Below, piece after piece: positions 21,574-32,451 of a stretch of 64,000 nt of DNA (position 1 is its first letter; each line of letters begins with the position of its first letter). Position numbers and translations under genes: made by a program. Source of the DNA: Athripsodes cinereus (lineage: Eukaryota > Arthropoda > Insecta > Trichoptera > Leptoceridae); NCBI GenBank assembly GCA_947579605.1, contig OX388305.1, positions 37,275,542 through 37,339,541 on the forward strand. The letters run 5' to 3'. The notes under the pieces are model-generated. The model was not told the DNA's origin, did not search any database, and saw nothing but the letters and a program-made list of their open reading frames with translations.

Positions 21574-24500
21574 TTATTTACAGTTTGGATAATGTATGAC
21601 CCTGCATTGTTTGTTGAAGTATTTAGGACACTTTTTAATCAATTCCTTGATCCCGATCCTCTTAGCACCCGTGTAGAAGAATCTACGTTGTTGAGAAATG
21701 CTAGGAGCCTTGTTCTTCCAACGTCCATAACGAGCATAGTAGCAATTTTGCTCTGAAATCATTTATACACAACTATGCAATATCAATCAAATCACACATA
21801 AATGAGGGTGTTTTAGGGTGTATTTAAATGTATTATTAATTCAGATTCATTTTAAAAAGTATAATATTATTATAAAGTCCCCAGTAAAGAATTAGTCTTC
21901 CACTCTCTTCTGTAATTTTTTGAATGTTCTGTAAAAGGAAGGTGTTTATAAAACTTCACGAATAAGACATGAAACATCTTGAATTCAGCAGTGATGAGGC
22001 ACGCCACCCATCCTGAATGTCTTATTGAGAGGACAAACTGCATGTTCATCACATGCAGTTAGCCCGCTGGCTACCCCACTTGTGGGATATACTATGATGG
22101 TACTGTAGTATTTTATTTTAGAGAAGATTGAATCTTCTTCTTTTTCATTTTGTGTCTGTCTTTAAACATAAACGAAAGTTAGATAGATAATATGACGATA
22201 ATATAAAATGTATAGACAATTCGTACAGATCAAGTTAGTTCCAAATTAAGATATCCATCTCATTTTACGGGTAACGCTGGCATGATATACCTACATATAT
22301 ATATATATACAATGCACTAAACAATTCAAAAAAGGCATTAATCAGTGTGTCCTGTCTGGGAACCCATTGTATATGTCTACCGTTGCGTTAGTTCCCATAA
22401 TACAACATTCATATCTTAGATTGGGACTGGCTCAATCTGTGTGATTGTCGTCCATGTATATATTATTGTTACTTACGTAATGCATGAGAGCACTCCTTGC
22501 ATTCCATTCTGAAAAAGTTGGGGCACAGTCTGATAACTTTCCAATAAGGGATTCTCTGATCATTTTCATACAAGTACTCGTCAATCATACGGCACCGTAT
22601 GGCCTCCTCAACTCTAGTCAGAGGAGTTTGTCTCCAGATACCATACTTGGCGTACCAACAGAACTCATCTATAAATGTAAAATTGAATCACATTAAGATC
22701 AATGTTGTTAAACTAAGTTTTCGCATTTTTCCTACTAAAGGGAGTTTACACAATCTGTTGATTACTCAGTTATTGTGTCTGTTACCGTCAAACGTGGCAA
22801 CTTTACATTCTCTGGTTATCTTTACCTTCATCTACCTAGTGTTGAAAAAATTCCTATAATATTAATGTTATAACTGCTAGCACTCTCGTTAATACGGCAA
22901 TGGTTGCGTAATGAACCAGACATTCTGATTTTTTTTATACTGGCAGGTTTGATAGTTGTCAAACAATAAGCGTTTTTTCGGAGTGGCGGGACATTACAGT
23001 TTTCATTACCTCCGAATTTTTTTTTTTTAATTTTATTATTGTATTTATTTTTTTATTGCATTAATTTGTAATTTTTTCATACTTATTCATTATTTTTATT
23101 TTTTTTATGAATAAATTTCGTACATATTGTTATAATTTGATTACAGAAAATATGTCCATTTGAACATTGAAATCACAATTTTAAAGAAACTAATAGTATT
23201 CCGATTATTTTCTTTAAATTGTGATAGACTCCTAGATATATTTAATTCCCCTTTCACGACTCAAGCTTTTAGCTTGCTGTGAAAGGTGTACAACATGGGT
23301 GGCCAACCTTTTCAGCAGCCGGGCCAAATTTCAGAATGAGATTTCCTAGCAATATGCTCCTTATATGGAACATTTGATAATTTTACTTAACCTTAAAATT
23401 TCTACCCCCCTCCGTTGTTAAATTTTCAAAAAAGTAACGGGTACTTGTACCGACTATTATTAAAAAAAGTGTGTATATTTCAAATCTCCTCGGTTTTCTT
23501 TAAGAATATTTTCTTAAAATACCTCTTTCCAAAAATTCAAAAAAGTAACGGGTACTTGTACCGACTATTATTAAAAAAAGTGTGTATATGTTTCGCGGGC
23601 CGCACGTAGACTCCCAACGGGCTGCGGGTTGGCCACCCTTAGTGTATAAGATTGTGTTTGGGGTACACAACAAAAACCCAGATACATCTTTCAAAAAATA
23701 TTGTGATAGGTATTCATTCAGTAGCGGTCTTTACGGCGAGCGGTTTTTAGTGTCCCTGCTCAATAGACTGAATAAATCGTATTTTTAAAAAGTTACAAAG
23801 AATATTTTAATATAAAAATATTTGGGAGACATCGCATTTTAGCGATAAACTCGCCCTCTGTACATTGAATTGTATAACTGTTATTTTTATGACACTATTT
23901 TTTATGTAATATTGTAACCAATGTACAGTCAAGAATAAAATAAATAAATAAATAAATATTTATTTATACTACTTTTTTCATAGCTCCTGCACAAAACGAA
24001 GAGAGCGTATTTTTTTTCAAATCGCTGTACCTAATTGGGAATTAGGCGACGACGGAGGGGTCGACATTTGAAAAGGTGAGTTTTTTTTGTGCAATCACTT
24101 TGCCAAATTATCGTATTAAGGACCCCGTTAAAGGTAGGACTAGGTACTACTGTAGTCTATTTATATTTATATTATTATCTAATGTATAAAATTCTCGTGT
24201 CACGGTGTTTGTTATTATATTCGTCCGATGAAATTTTGTGTACTTATCGGGTAAGTCTGAAAATCGGCCAACATCTATTTTTCATACCCCTAAATAGTTA
24301 AGCACTGTTCTTCCGTCGGCCCGGGCGTCCCTCTTTCACAATACACCGTTCCTATGACAACGATATCAGAGCGCAGGGAATGTCGTGGAAATAGGTGACG
24401 CAATTGGCGCAGAGACGCTCTGAATGGAGGAGGCTGGTTTCTGCCTTGTGCTCCCGAGAGGAGCGTTAGATCGAGAGATAGAATAGTTAAGGGTGGTCCA

Positions 24501-27412
24501 CCCCGATTTTTTTTTGTCATTTTTTTTTATTTTTAGTTTTTTTATGGTGAGGCATTAAAAATACATACAGCCCTAAATTTTTACTCTACCACCATCAACC
24601 CCTATTTTTTAAATGCGATATTAGTAATCTAGAAATAATGTATATGGAAAAACAACGCTTGCCGGGTCAGCTAGTATTTTAATATAATTCTTATATGCAG
24701 GCAGGTACTTACAATGCATGGCGTTTTTATCAGGATACAGTGTGGTGTATTTATAATTTTTACATATTTCCTTTATCTCCTCCTTGTTATACGCAGATCC
24801 ATTGGAATGTTTGAACAGTTTGATCTTCAACTGAGCTCTGTAATTCTTCTGGCCAGGAGACAACCAGCGAGGCCATTTACCAAAATACTCGTGGTAACAT
24901 ATATCAACTGAAAACATTATAATATTTGAAAGATGTTTACTTATTTCTATTGAATTTTCAAAGTAAAGGAACATCCCTAACTTTATGGTCTTCTGACACA
25001 AAGGAAATTTCTATTGATTTGATTGCATAAGGTCCGTGTTGATAGAAAAGTATGGACAGTTGCGGTGGAGGCCTGTGATCAGTAGTGGACGGAAGTGTCT
25101 TATTTAGTCAAGTAAATTAAGCTCCATTATTTACTCGAATTCGGGTGCTTTTTTACATCAAAATAAAGAAGATAAAGAAATTAATTATTTCGTAACAAAA
25201 GTCGAACAGTTAATTTTTTTTATTTATACGAATCTACACATTATTCCGTGTACCACCCAGCAAAGAATTGGTCTACTACTCTTTTCCGTAAGTTTTCGAG
25301 GGTCCTATAAAAAGCAAGTGTTCGAAAGATAAAAACATTTTACGTCTTAAATTCAGCAATGAGATTTGTCTCCTATCGTGAATGTCAATTTTTTGTAGCC
25401 TGCTGTCCTCTCCGTAGAGGATATGTTTATTCCATGCACTACTGGCTCCTGGCCATCCTACTCGTGGAATGTATCACGGTAGATGGTATAATAATGAAAA
25501 ATCACATCAGATAAATTCGAGTGTAAACTTTTAATTTTTTTTGACCCTCGATTTTTTTTTAACTTTCAGACATGTGATTAGGGGAATTGGGAATGTTGCC
25601 TTGTGCTTAAGAGTAGGTACTTAGCACTTAACCAGCCTGTGTCGAATCATAAGTATTAAGACTCTTTATCACGCAGGTAGTTAGGTAATAGGTACCTACT
25701 TATTACAAATAGGGTGAACTAGTTGTTAACACACTCGTGTTGTAAGCGAGGTTTCATGGGTTCGATTCCAACTGAAGAAATGATTCCGTTCATTTTCCAG
25801 AATTGAATCGATGCGAACAATTCATTTAGAATCTTATGTTCTGAATTTTTTGACACAATTGGATGTCGGGCGTCGAAACTCTGTGTCATGCATTCTTAAA
25901 GGAAGTTCACATAATATAGGTACGTGTATCGTATACAACATACCTACCTACATAGATAATACCTATTCACATAGGTTAACTTGTTAACTATCGGTGAATA
26001 AAATCAAGCGGAATGTTTAATCTAGAGTGGTTCAAAATATGATTATCATTTAGAATGGTTATACCTACTGAATTAAGCATTCTTCGAAACCGAATAATAG
26101 AAAAAAAGAAAGCCTCGACTTGCCTTTCGCGTCATAAATGGATATTTTTCCATGGTCATTGGTACTAGTATTTGAGGGTGGATGCGTCGTTATATTTGCA
26201 CCACACTCTCCTGAAATTTGAAAAAAATACATAAGTACATATTACTACTATATATTTTATTTAAGTCTTCAGTTACTTTTAAAATACCCATAAGGAATAT
26301 AACTTAATCAGCAGGGTTACACTTGACACAATCTACCTAAATACGATCAGCAGGGCTACTCTTGACAAAACTAAACACGATCTTAATCTAGTCTTGATCT
26401 TAATCATACGACACACGAAGTGACTATTGGCCAAAAATACACGCAAACCAATCACGCGTTAGCGGTAGCGCGGTGTTTTTGACCATAGTCCCTTCGTGCG
26501 TCGTATGATCAAGACTAGATTAAGATCGTGTTTAGTTTTGTCAAGAGTAACCCTGCTGCTGAATCTTTTCTTGATCTTATAATCATACGACGCGCGAAGG
26601 GACTATAGTACAAAAATATGGATATGGATTTTCACACCTGCGAGAGTGAAGATATTAAGAATATTACCCAACAGACATCTCATCCGCACAGAGTAATAGA
26701 TTGAGTAATATTCTGAATATCGTCAATCTCGCAGGTGTGAAAATCCAGCTAAATATGAAAACTTCGTTTAACATTTATAAACCACTGGTCAAGGCAACGC
26801 TGTAAATACTAGGAGAATACTATTTTTGTCCGGCGCCATTTAGTATTTCAGGTTGACAATCAACGGTAGATTGTCAACAGCCTCGAACACAATCATAAAG
26901 ATGGTTGCTGTTAGTTGACATGTATGCTCAACAGATGTCGAACATATGTAGTTTGAAACAGGAATTGGTGAACGTACCATGGGTAAAGTGCACTTAAACC
27001 AGCCTAAGCCGATTCATAAGCATCGGAACACCTTTTCTGTTTCATACAAAAGGGAGTTTGCACAGTCTGTTGATTGTGCTGATGAGTTGTCTGTTGAGTA
27101 ATATTCTTAGTGGATATACCAATCTCGCGGTAGCGGTAGCGCGGTATTTTTGACTATAATCCCTTCGCCCGTCGAAAGATTAAAACCAAAACAAAATTAA
27201 GATTGTGTTTAAGATTGTATCAAGAGTAACCCAGCTGCAAGTCTAATAGTTGAAATATAAATAATTTCTTATTTTTTAGCACGACTGCTGGAAAATATTT
27301 TTTCGAGTTCAATTATCCCGTAAAGAAATTATTAAAATGATTTATTTTTACCATAATCGAGCGATGCCACAAACAAAAACAGAAAACACTCAAAGGCACT
27401 TAATTGAAACAT
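21574..27412 (-). CDS. Secreted protein with three cysteine/tryptophan modules, 237 residues, 5 exons
   Basis: Exons 27412-27352, 26210-26124, 24907-24713, 22668-22477 and 21752-21574 join in frame, every intron in phase 1 (714 nt including TAA). Exon 1 is a signal peptide (MFQLSAFECFLFLFVASLDY). Exon 2 is a short Thr/Asn/Ser spacer with two sequons (N26, N34). Exons 3-5 each encode one module starting C-[YW]-[HY]-[AE]-x-[YF]-G-x-W (C53-W61, C118-W126, C182-W190). A second Cys follows 45, 45 and 38 residues later, and modules 2 and 3 share C-P-x-[FY]-F-x3-C (163-171, 220-228). The basic modules are probably disulfide-bonded outside the cell (inference). Intron 2 has a GC donor (AAAG|GCAAGT). 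I do not recognise the family, and no function is assigned. Confidence 0.85.
21868..22105 (+). repeat. Interspersed repeat family A, nearly full copy
   Basis: Runs from CCCAGTAAAGAATTAGTCTT to GGGATATACTATGATGGTAC. It lies in intron 4 of the secreted-protein gene. Confidence 0.65.
22713..23236. other. Intronic spacer
   Basis: Poly(T)-rich sequence with no recognised element, within intron 3 of the secreted-protein gene. Confidence 0.4.
23237..23700 (+). repeat. tRNA-SINE body (family C) split by a hAT element
   Basis: The left half (CCCCTTTCACGACTCAAGCT to GTGTACAA) and right half (GTGTATAAGATTGTGTTTGG to AAAACCCAGATAC) rejoin to give the same body as the SINEs at 38447, 56618 and 62700. 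Confidence 0.75.
23294..23641. mobile_element. Non-autonomous hAT element inserted in a SINE
   Basis: Termini CATGGGTGGCCAACC (left) and TAAGGGTGGCCAACC (right, complemented) lie between GTGTACAA and GTGTATAA, an 8-bp duplication with one change. Inside, a block of about 55 bp starting TTCAAAAAAGTAACGGGTAC is repeated (23426 and 23535). Confidence 0.8.
23817..23962 (+). repeat. Retroposon family B2 copy
   Basis: GGGAGACATCGCATTTTAGC, then CTCGCCCTCTGTACATTGAA, and a tail GAATAAAATAAATAAATAAA. The tail suits a LINE-tailed SINE or a LINE 3' end. Confidence 0.65.
24490..24680 (-). repeat. Common arthropod interspersed repeat (ACTAGCTGACCCGGC type)
   Basis: On the minus strand it begins ATACTAGCTGACCCGGCAAG and continues through TAGGGCTGTATGTATTTTTA, a repeat found very widely in insect DNA. 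It lies in intron 3 of the secreted-protein gene. Confidence 0.6.
25255..25490 (+). repeat. Interspersed repeat family A, full-length-like copy
   Basis: From CAGCAAAGAATTGGTCTACT to GTGGAATGTATCACGGTAGA. It lies in intron 2 of the secreted-protein gene. Confidence 0.6.
25700..25860 (+). repeat. tRNA-headed SINE
   Basis: GTGAACTAGTTGTTAACACA is followed by GGGTTCGATTCC, an exact RNA polymerase III B box. This is a typical insect tRNA-derived SINE head, not a tRNA gene, since no acceptor stem closes. Confidence 0.6.
26348..26558. mobile_element. Palindromic MITE (CAGCAGGGCTACTCTTGACA type)
   Basis: Arms of about 85-95 bp run from CAGCAGGGCTACTCTTGACA to the complementary TCAAGAGTAACCCTGCTG. 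A half copy ends near 27240 and a fragment lies at 50452-50475, so it is a family. Intron 1 of the secreted-protein gene begins to the right of it, at 27351. Confidence 0.75.
26625..26747. mobile_element. Second palindromic MITE
   Basis: TGGATTTTCACACCTGCGAG at the left and its complement at the right, with AATATTAC-type inner arms. It lies in intron 1 of the secreted-protein gene. Confidence 0.65.
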
Positions 27413-27494
27413 AATTTTTGTCCCAATGCTTTATACGGTTATGCCAAGAACACTGCAATATTCTGCAAACGAGTCCGCATTAAAACTAATATTA

Positions 27495-27501
27495 TTTTAT
27501 A
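27495..27501 (-). promoter_or_regulatory. Possible TATA box of the secreted-protein gene
   Basis: TATAAAA on the minus strand, about 83 nt upstream of the ATG at 27412. A second TATAAAG sits closer (27431-27436). Neither can be chosen without transcript data. Confidence 0.25.
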
Positions 27502-27763
27502 AACAATAAAAATATGAAACACGATGAAAACATTTAATCATTATTCATACAATTTATTTATTTTTTATTATTTGTCACGATGTCGTGATTAAAGGGTAAT
27601 TAAAATAATTATTCTATATCTTTTATTTTTTTTATTTATTTTCTTGTATTTGTTTTGTTTTAAGTTTAACGTGAAATATTTATGTTGCTTTTTCACATAA
27701 ATAATACTTAACCATAATTTCTAACGAATTGTTTGTTTTTAAATACCTATTGGAAAATATACC

Positions 27764-27915
27764 GGGTTAGTTGGAAGACATCGCATTCTAACGATAAACT
27801 CGCCCTCTTAGGTACATTGAATTGTATAACTGATATCTTTACGATCCTTTGTATTGATTTGAAATATTGTCACCAATGTAAAGTGAAGAATAATGTAAAT
27901 AAATATATAAAATAA
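27764..27915 (+). repeat. Retroposon family B2 copy
   Basis: GGGTTAGTTGGAAGACATCG, then ACTCGCCCTCTTAGGTACAT, and an AATAATGTAAATAAATATA tail. Confidence 0.65.
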
Positions 27916-27975
27916 GATATTTAATAAACTGTAGATTTTTGGCCAAAGCGACTCACAAACGTACTGTAATTATCA

Positions 27976-28140
27976 GAGATGTGACGTATTTAAAATACAA
28001 ATACTAAATACTTATTTTGTATTTGTATTTCAAATACCTTTTTGTCAAAAGTATTTTGTATATTATTTGAAATACTTACCTACTTTTGTTGAGTATTTTG
28101 TATTTTACACAAAATACTCAACAAAATACCTTTTTCTGAC
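27976..28140. repeat. Low-complexity ATTTTGTATTT repeat, hAT-MITE-like
   Basis: GAGATGTGACGTATTTAAAA followed by repeats of AAAATACTCAACAAAATAC and complement. It resembles GATGTGACG-ended hAT MITEs, but the second terminus was not found. Confidence 0.35.
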
Positions 28141-28238
28141 TAATTAATTAATTTCTTATAATCATCTCTTCAATCATGTGTTAACATACTTATGAATAGC
28201 CATGGTGAAAAATTGTATTTTTTAACATAATGCTGTTT

Positions 28239-28420
28239 CGAAATAAATAAAACAAATATTTTTTTTTACTATTTGTTTATTTGACGATAGAGACGTCTTT
28301 CGTCTCATTAGGACATTGTCAATCAAATTAAAGGGATTGACAATGTCCTAATAAGACGAAAGACGTCTCTCTGGTCAAATAAACAAATAGTAGAATAAAA
28401 CATTTGTTTTATTTATTTCG
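28239..28420. mobile_element. 182-bp hairpin MITE
   Basis: Arms from CGAAATAAATAAAACAAATA inwards to GACATTGTCAATC and back, centred at about 28330, with only a few mismatches. Confidence 0.75.
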
Positions 28421-28439
28421 CTATGGAATTTTACTACCT

Positions 28440-29714
28440 AAACACCGACACAGTGAATGAATCTATATAATATATATACGAGTATATAATTGTACAGTTT
28501 CATGTATATAATATATATATATATACGAGTATATAATTATAATACCTAAACAACTTCATACGTCTAAGTACTTAGGAATAATTGTTATGTACGTCGTTTG
28601 TTATTAATTAATATCTATCAATTTATTTATGTATTAGATACGACGTGTCTCAAACAATATTTTTATTGGATACTTTATAAGAAATATGTTATAAAAAATA
28701 ATATATTGTTTTTAAATAACAAACCTATATACTTATATATTAATAATCATATAATTGAAAAATATTAATTGGTCATTTGGAAACAAAAGTACAAAATGAA
28801 ATTTTATTTTTGCTGTATAGAGGAATAATGGGGTCTCGTCGGGATAATCTGAGATGGGGGTGTAGAAATGAAGTCAAAAAAATATACACATTATTTCTTT
28901 ATATTTAGAACAACGTTGAAGGAGCCAGATAGTGCCCAAGTCTGGGGTCTTCCTTTAGTTCCGTTTATTTATTCAGAACATACATAATTATGGAACTTGT
29001 TGCGGCAGGAATAGTTAGTGAGTACGCCGTATTATGTTGAGCTACGAGTAACAGATGGGATTACTACTTCAGCACTCGAGCTTAGCTCGTTGCAATATTT
29101 TATTAAGTCGGGACAAAATAGGGTAAAATTTGAATTTCGGGACATGAAGGTCCATAAAGGTGATGGTCACGATATTTAGGGAAAGGTTGTAGCCTTATAT
29201 AATTTATAATCTAAATTATAATTACTTTTCCATTGATAGATTCGACAAGGTATCTCCCTACGTTAAAATATTGTGTACTTAAGTGTGTTTTCAGGTTATA
29301 CCAGTCAACTTTCATGCACGTGAATAATTTTCAGCTATAGTCTGAAAAGTTAAATCCATCCACAATCAACCTATTCATCTAGAATTCTAGATATAGATAA
29401 TCTTTTATCGAACTGCCTAATATCACGACGTCTTTACTGGATGCTGTCGCTCAAAGCTCGGACTGCTATCGTCAATAAAAAACCAAAACCTAACCCCAGA
29501 TCCAGTAGAGGAACTTATCATTCCCAAGAAAATATGGTGTACAACAAATCGTATAACTGCTCTGTTAAGAGGATGATAAGGTGCATCGAATGATGTTTGA
29601 TTTTGTTCTTAAAAAAATATTTTAATCAACTAATATAAATTTGTTATTATTTCATATGAATTCTATTTCCTAAATAATGCTATTTCCTAATATACCTACA
29701 ATAAATTATTTCCA
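28440..29714. other. Intergenic, AT-rich
   Basis: Contains a duplicated ATATATATACGAGTATATAATT block (28462 and 28520). No gene seen. Confidence 0.4.
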
Positions 29715-29866
29715 GGTATGTTTATTTATTTATTTTATTCTTCACTGTACATTGGTTACAATTACTTAAAAAAATAGTGTCATAAAAATAACAGTTTTAT
29801 ATACAATTCAATGTACAGAGGGCGAGTTTATTGCTAAAATGCGATGTCTTCCAACCACCTAGCTTA
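29715..29866 (-). repeat. Retroposon family B2, minus-strand copy
   Basis: Complement of the B2 consensus, with the TTTATTTTATTCTTCACTGT tail at the left and GGTTGGAAGACATCGCATTT at the right. Confidence 0.65.
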
Positions 29867-29910
29867 TCGATGTTATTTTTACAATTAACCATTGTATGAG
29901 GTTGCATATG

Positions 29911-30314
29911 TAAATTTAACACTCGAAACTACCACATAAGGCTTAGAAAAGAAAACGTCACCTCATTTGGTAGTGCCCAGAGGCCTGAGTCAACAACACA
30001 CTATCGCGTCACGTTCCCGCTCCGCTAGCGTTCGGGTGCAGACGATGGTGCGCCAAAGTGTTAATTTTCGTAACTATTGTGTATCTTAGCAACGAAATTG
30101 ACACTTGCTTGCAACATCGTCTGCACCCGAACGCTAACGGAGCGGGAACGTGAGACGAAAGTGTGTTGTTGACTCAGGCCTCAGGACGGGACATGAGCCC
30201 GCAATTCCATCTTGTCGCGAGATGTGCTTTGTCCAAGTCCCGTCCGGGGCACTACCAAATGAGGTGACGTTGTCTTTTCTAAGGCTTATGTGGTAGTTTC
30301 ATGTGTTAAATTTA
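29911..30314. mobile_element. Inverted-repeat element with a tRNA-like core, host of another MITE
   Basis: Outer arms TAAATTTAACACTCGAAACT and complement flank a tRNA-like segment read on the minus strand (CATCTCGCGACAAGATGG, GCGGGCTCATGTCCCGTCC). A related sequence at 41808-41975 lacks the inner insertion. Confidence 0.65.
29979..30181. mobile_element. Palindromic MITE family E, copy 1, nested
   Basis: Termini AGAGGCCTGAGTCAACAACA and complement; inner arms GTTCGGGTGCAGACGATG and complement. A second copy is at 35761-36505. It sits within the inverted-repeat element 29911-30314. Confidence 0.8.
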
Positions 30315-30703
30315 CATATTATTTCTAGGCAATTTAAATAATTTTGATCTAATGATTGATTGAAATAGATATACGTATCTACCACCTGCTAATCATAGTA
30401 CAGTGATATTATAATACATTATCCTATCTGCTATTGCGAGTATGTCGCATCGCTGGGAAAACCCAAATCTTATCAGTTGTAATAATGTGAGTGTGTCGTA
30501 TGCCATTGTACTTATCACATACTTACATGTATATATAAACATTTATCCTTATCAATAGAGCGATTCGAGATAAATTAATTCATTGCTGATAAATAAACAT
30601 TTAAATGATAAGGTATATCTATTATTGAATAATACCTATTCATATACCTCTACATTATATAATTATAATGATTAATAGGTTAATAATAGTTTTCGTGAAG
30701 ATT

Positions 30704-31015
30704 GGGTTAGTTGGAAGATATCGCGTCCCTGCGATACACTTGCCCACTGTGCATAATTATTCGTTTATATCATGTGGTAAATTTTTAATTATAAACAAAT
30801 ATTTTGTAAAAATTTTTTAACGCGGCGTCAATGTTGCCATCCACACTTCTCAGCATTAGGTATACAACCAGATAAGTCTTCATATGATCAGTCATAATAT
30901 GGTCACACAAAAACTTAACAGTCTAATGCCGGGAAAAATTCACCCATCCAGATATACAGGATATCAAAGGGCTAGACTCAAAACGCGGTTTCAAAATATG
31001 TATTGTGTATGTAAA
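30704..31015. repeat. B1 retroposon followed by the poly(A) repeat, copy 2
   Basis: 30704-30785 is a 5' portion of family B1 (GGGTTAGTTGGAAGATATCG). 30820-31015 is the minus-oriented second copy of the repeat at 4180-4385. Confidence 0.55.
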
Positions 31016-31019
31016 TAAT

Positions 31020-31210
31020 AAACCTGCAGAGTGTTCTCTCCGTGCCGATAAAAAAATAAGTCATTCAGGATGTGTGGCATGTCTCATCGCTGAAGTTTAG
31101 ATATTAATTGACTTATAATGTGATAAAACCTGCCTTTTCAGGACACTGGTTAACTTACAGAAAAAAATGGGAGACCTCTATTCTTTACCGAGAATTCTAC
31201 TAGATAATAT
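31020..31210 (-). repeat. Interspersed repeat family A, minus-strand copy
   Basis: Blocks CATTCAGGATGTGTGGCATG, CTGCCTTTTCAGGACACTGG and ATTCTTTACCGAGAATTCTA, in family order on the minus strand. Confidence 0.6.
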
Positions 31211-31794
31211 TTTATCTACCGCAAAAGGACATTATATTTTATTTTATTTGAACATTATCGCTACATGGTAATAAAATCCTTCGGAAAATCCATAGGCAAC
31301 AGGAATGGAAACCGAATGAAGTTGTCGCTTCTAAGAAACGGATTCATTAAATTACCTATTACTTGTAAGACTCACGTACGTACTTACATATGTATCTATA
31401 CATTTAGGTACCAATATAGTTATTACAAAATACCTGTAATAATTATAAGTATCATTGATTCATAATGTCATAGGTACATGTGCGAGCTATCATTTGTTTA
31501 CGTTACGCAGTAGGTAATGAGATGTGACGTCAAAATTGTATGGAACATGTAAAGTAGACGTATCAAATCATGGGCCCAATAGACATCTCAATATCAATAG
31601 TTTTGAGATAATGGATAAATCATGATATTACACTCAAAAGGATACCTAGTAATTATATAATGTGTTATATATTATTATTGAAGCATTTTGATTACAGTAC
31701 GAGGAATAAATACGTCTAAATTTTTACTAGAAATTACTCAAACATTAAAGGCTGACATCTGAAACATAATATAACTCATCACCACCAAAATTAC

Positions 31795-32060
31795 TGCTAC
31801 TACTACTACTATAGGTACCATCACGGCATATCCCACAAGTGAGATAGCCAGCAAACCAGCTGCATATAATAAATATGCAAGCTGCTCTCTCCATGCCAAT
31901 ATAAAATCAAGACATTCAGGAAGGGTGGCAAACCCCGTCGCTGAATTTAAGATGTAAAATGTCTTTATTTTTTCGAACATGCACCTGCCTTTTACAGGAT
32001 ACTCGAAAGCTTACGGAGAAGAGTGGGAGACCAATTCTTTACCGAGTGCTCTATGGGATA
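31795..32060 (-). repeat. Interspersed repeat family A, longest copy
   Basis: Minus-strand copy running from ACCATCACGGCATATCCCAC (its 3' end) to CAATTCTTTACCGAGTGCTC (its 5' end), with (TAC)n at the 3' side. Confidence 0.65.
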
Positions 32061-32168
32061 ACCACCAAAACAAAATCGAGATAAGTATCTAGTTCTAGCA
32101 TTAAGCCCACGAAATATTTTTTTTTATAGAAGCGCCAAGGATACTTAATGTCATCCTTCACCGAGACG

Positions 32169-32311
32169 CTATGGCGACGTCACCGGCTACGTAGGCAAAC
32201 AATTTATTCTACGATTGGCGACGTGGCCAATTAGTAGCCGCGTGTGAGTTAGTTCCCAATACATTTCGATATGAATTAGCTACGTAGCCAGCGATGTCGC
32301 CATGGCCATAG
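32169..32311. mobile_element. Inverted-repeat MITE
   Basis: Left end CTATGGCGACGTCACCGGCT; right end complements to CTATGGCCATGGCGACATCG. Both carry GGCTACGTAG just inside. Confidence 0.65.
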
Positions 32312-32339
32312 AATAATAAATACACTAAAGTAGCCATGA

Positions 32340-32451
32340 CTGGTGGAGGAAGCGAATGAAGTATGTAAGGACAGATCTAATTGGCGTTCCGTTCTCTCTG
32401 CCTACCTCACTTGGGATACGGCGTGAGGGAATAGATAGATAGATAGATAGA
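32340..32451 (+). mobile_element. 3' end of an RTE-like LINE with (GATA)n tail
   Basis: Encodes VEEANEVCKDRSNWRSVLSA, then a stop and a (GATA)n tail. This is the same LINE family as the longer copy at 63124-63545. Confidence 0.75.
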
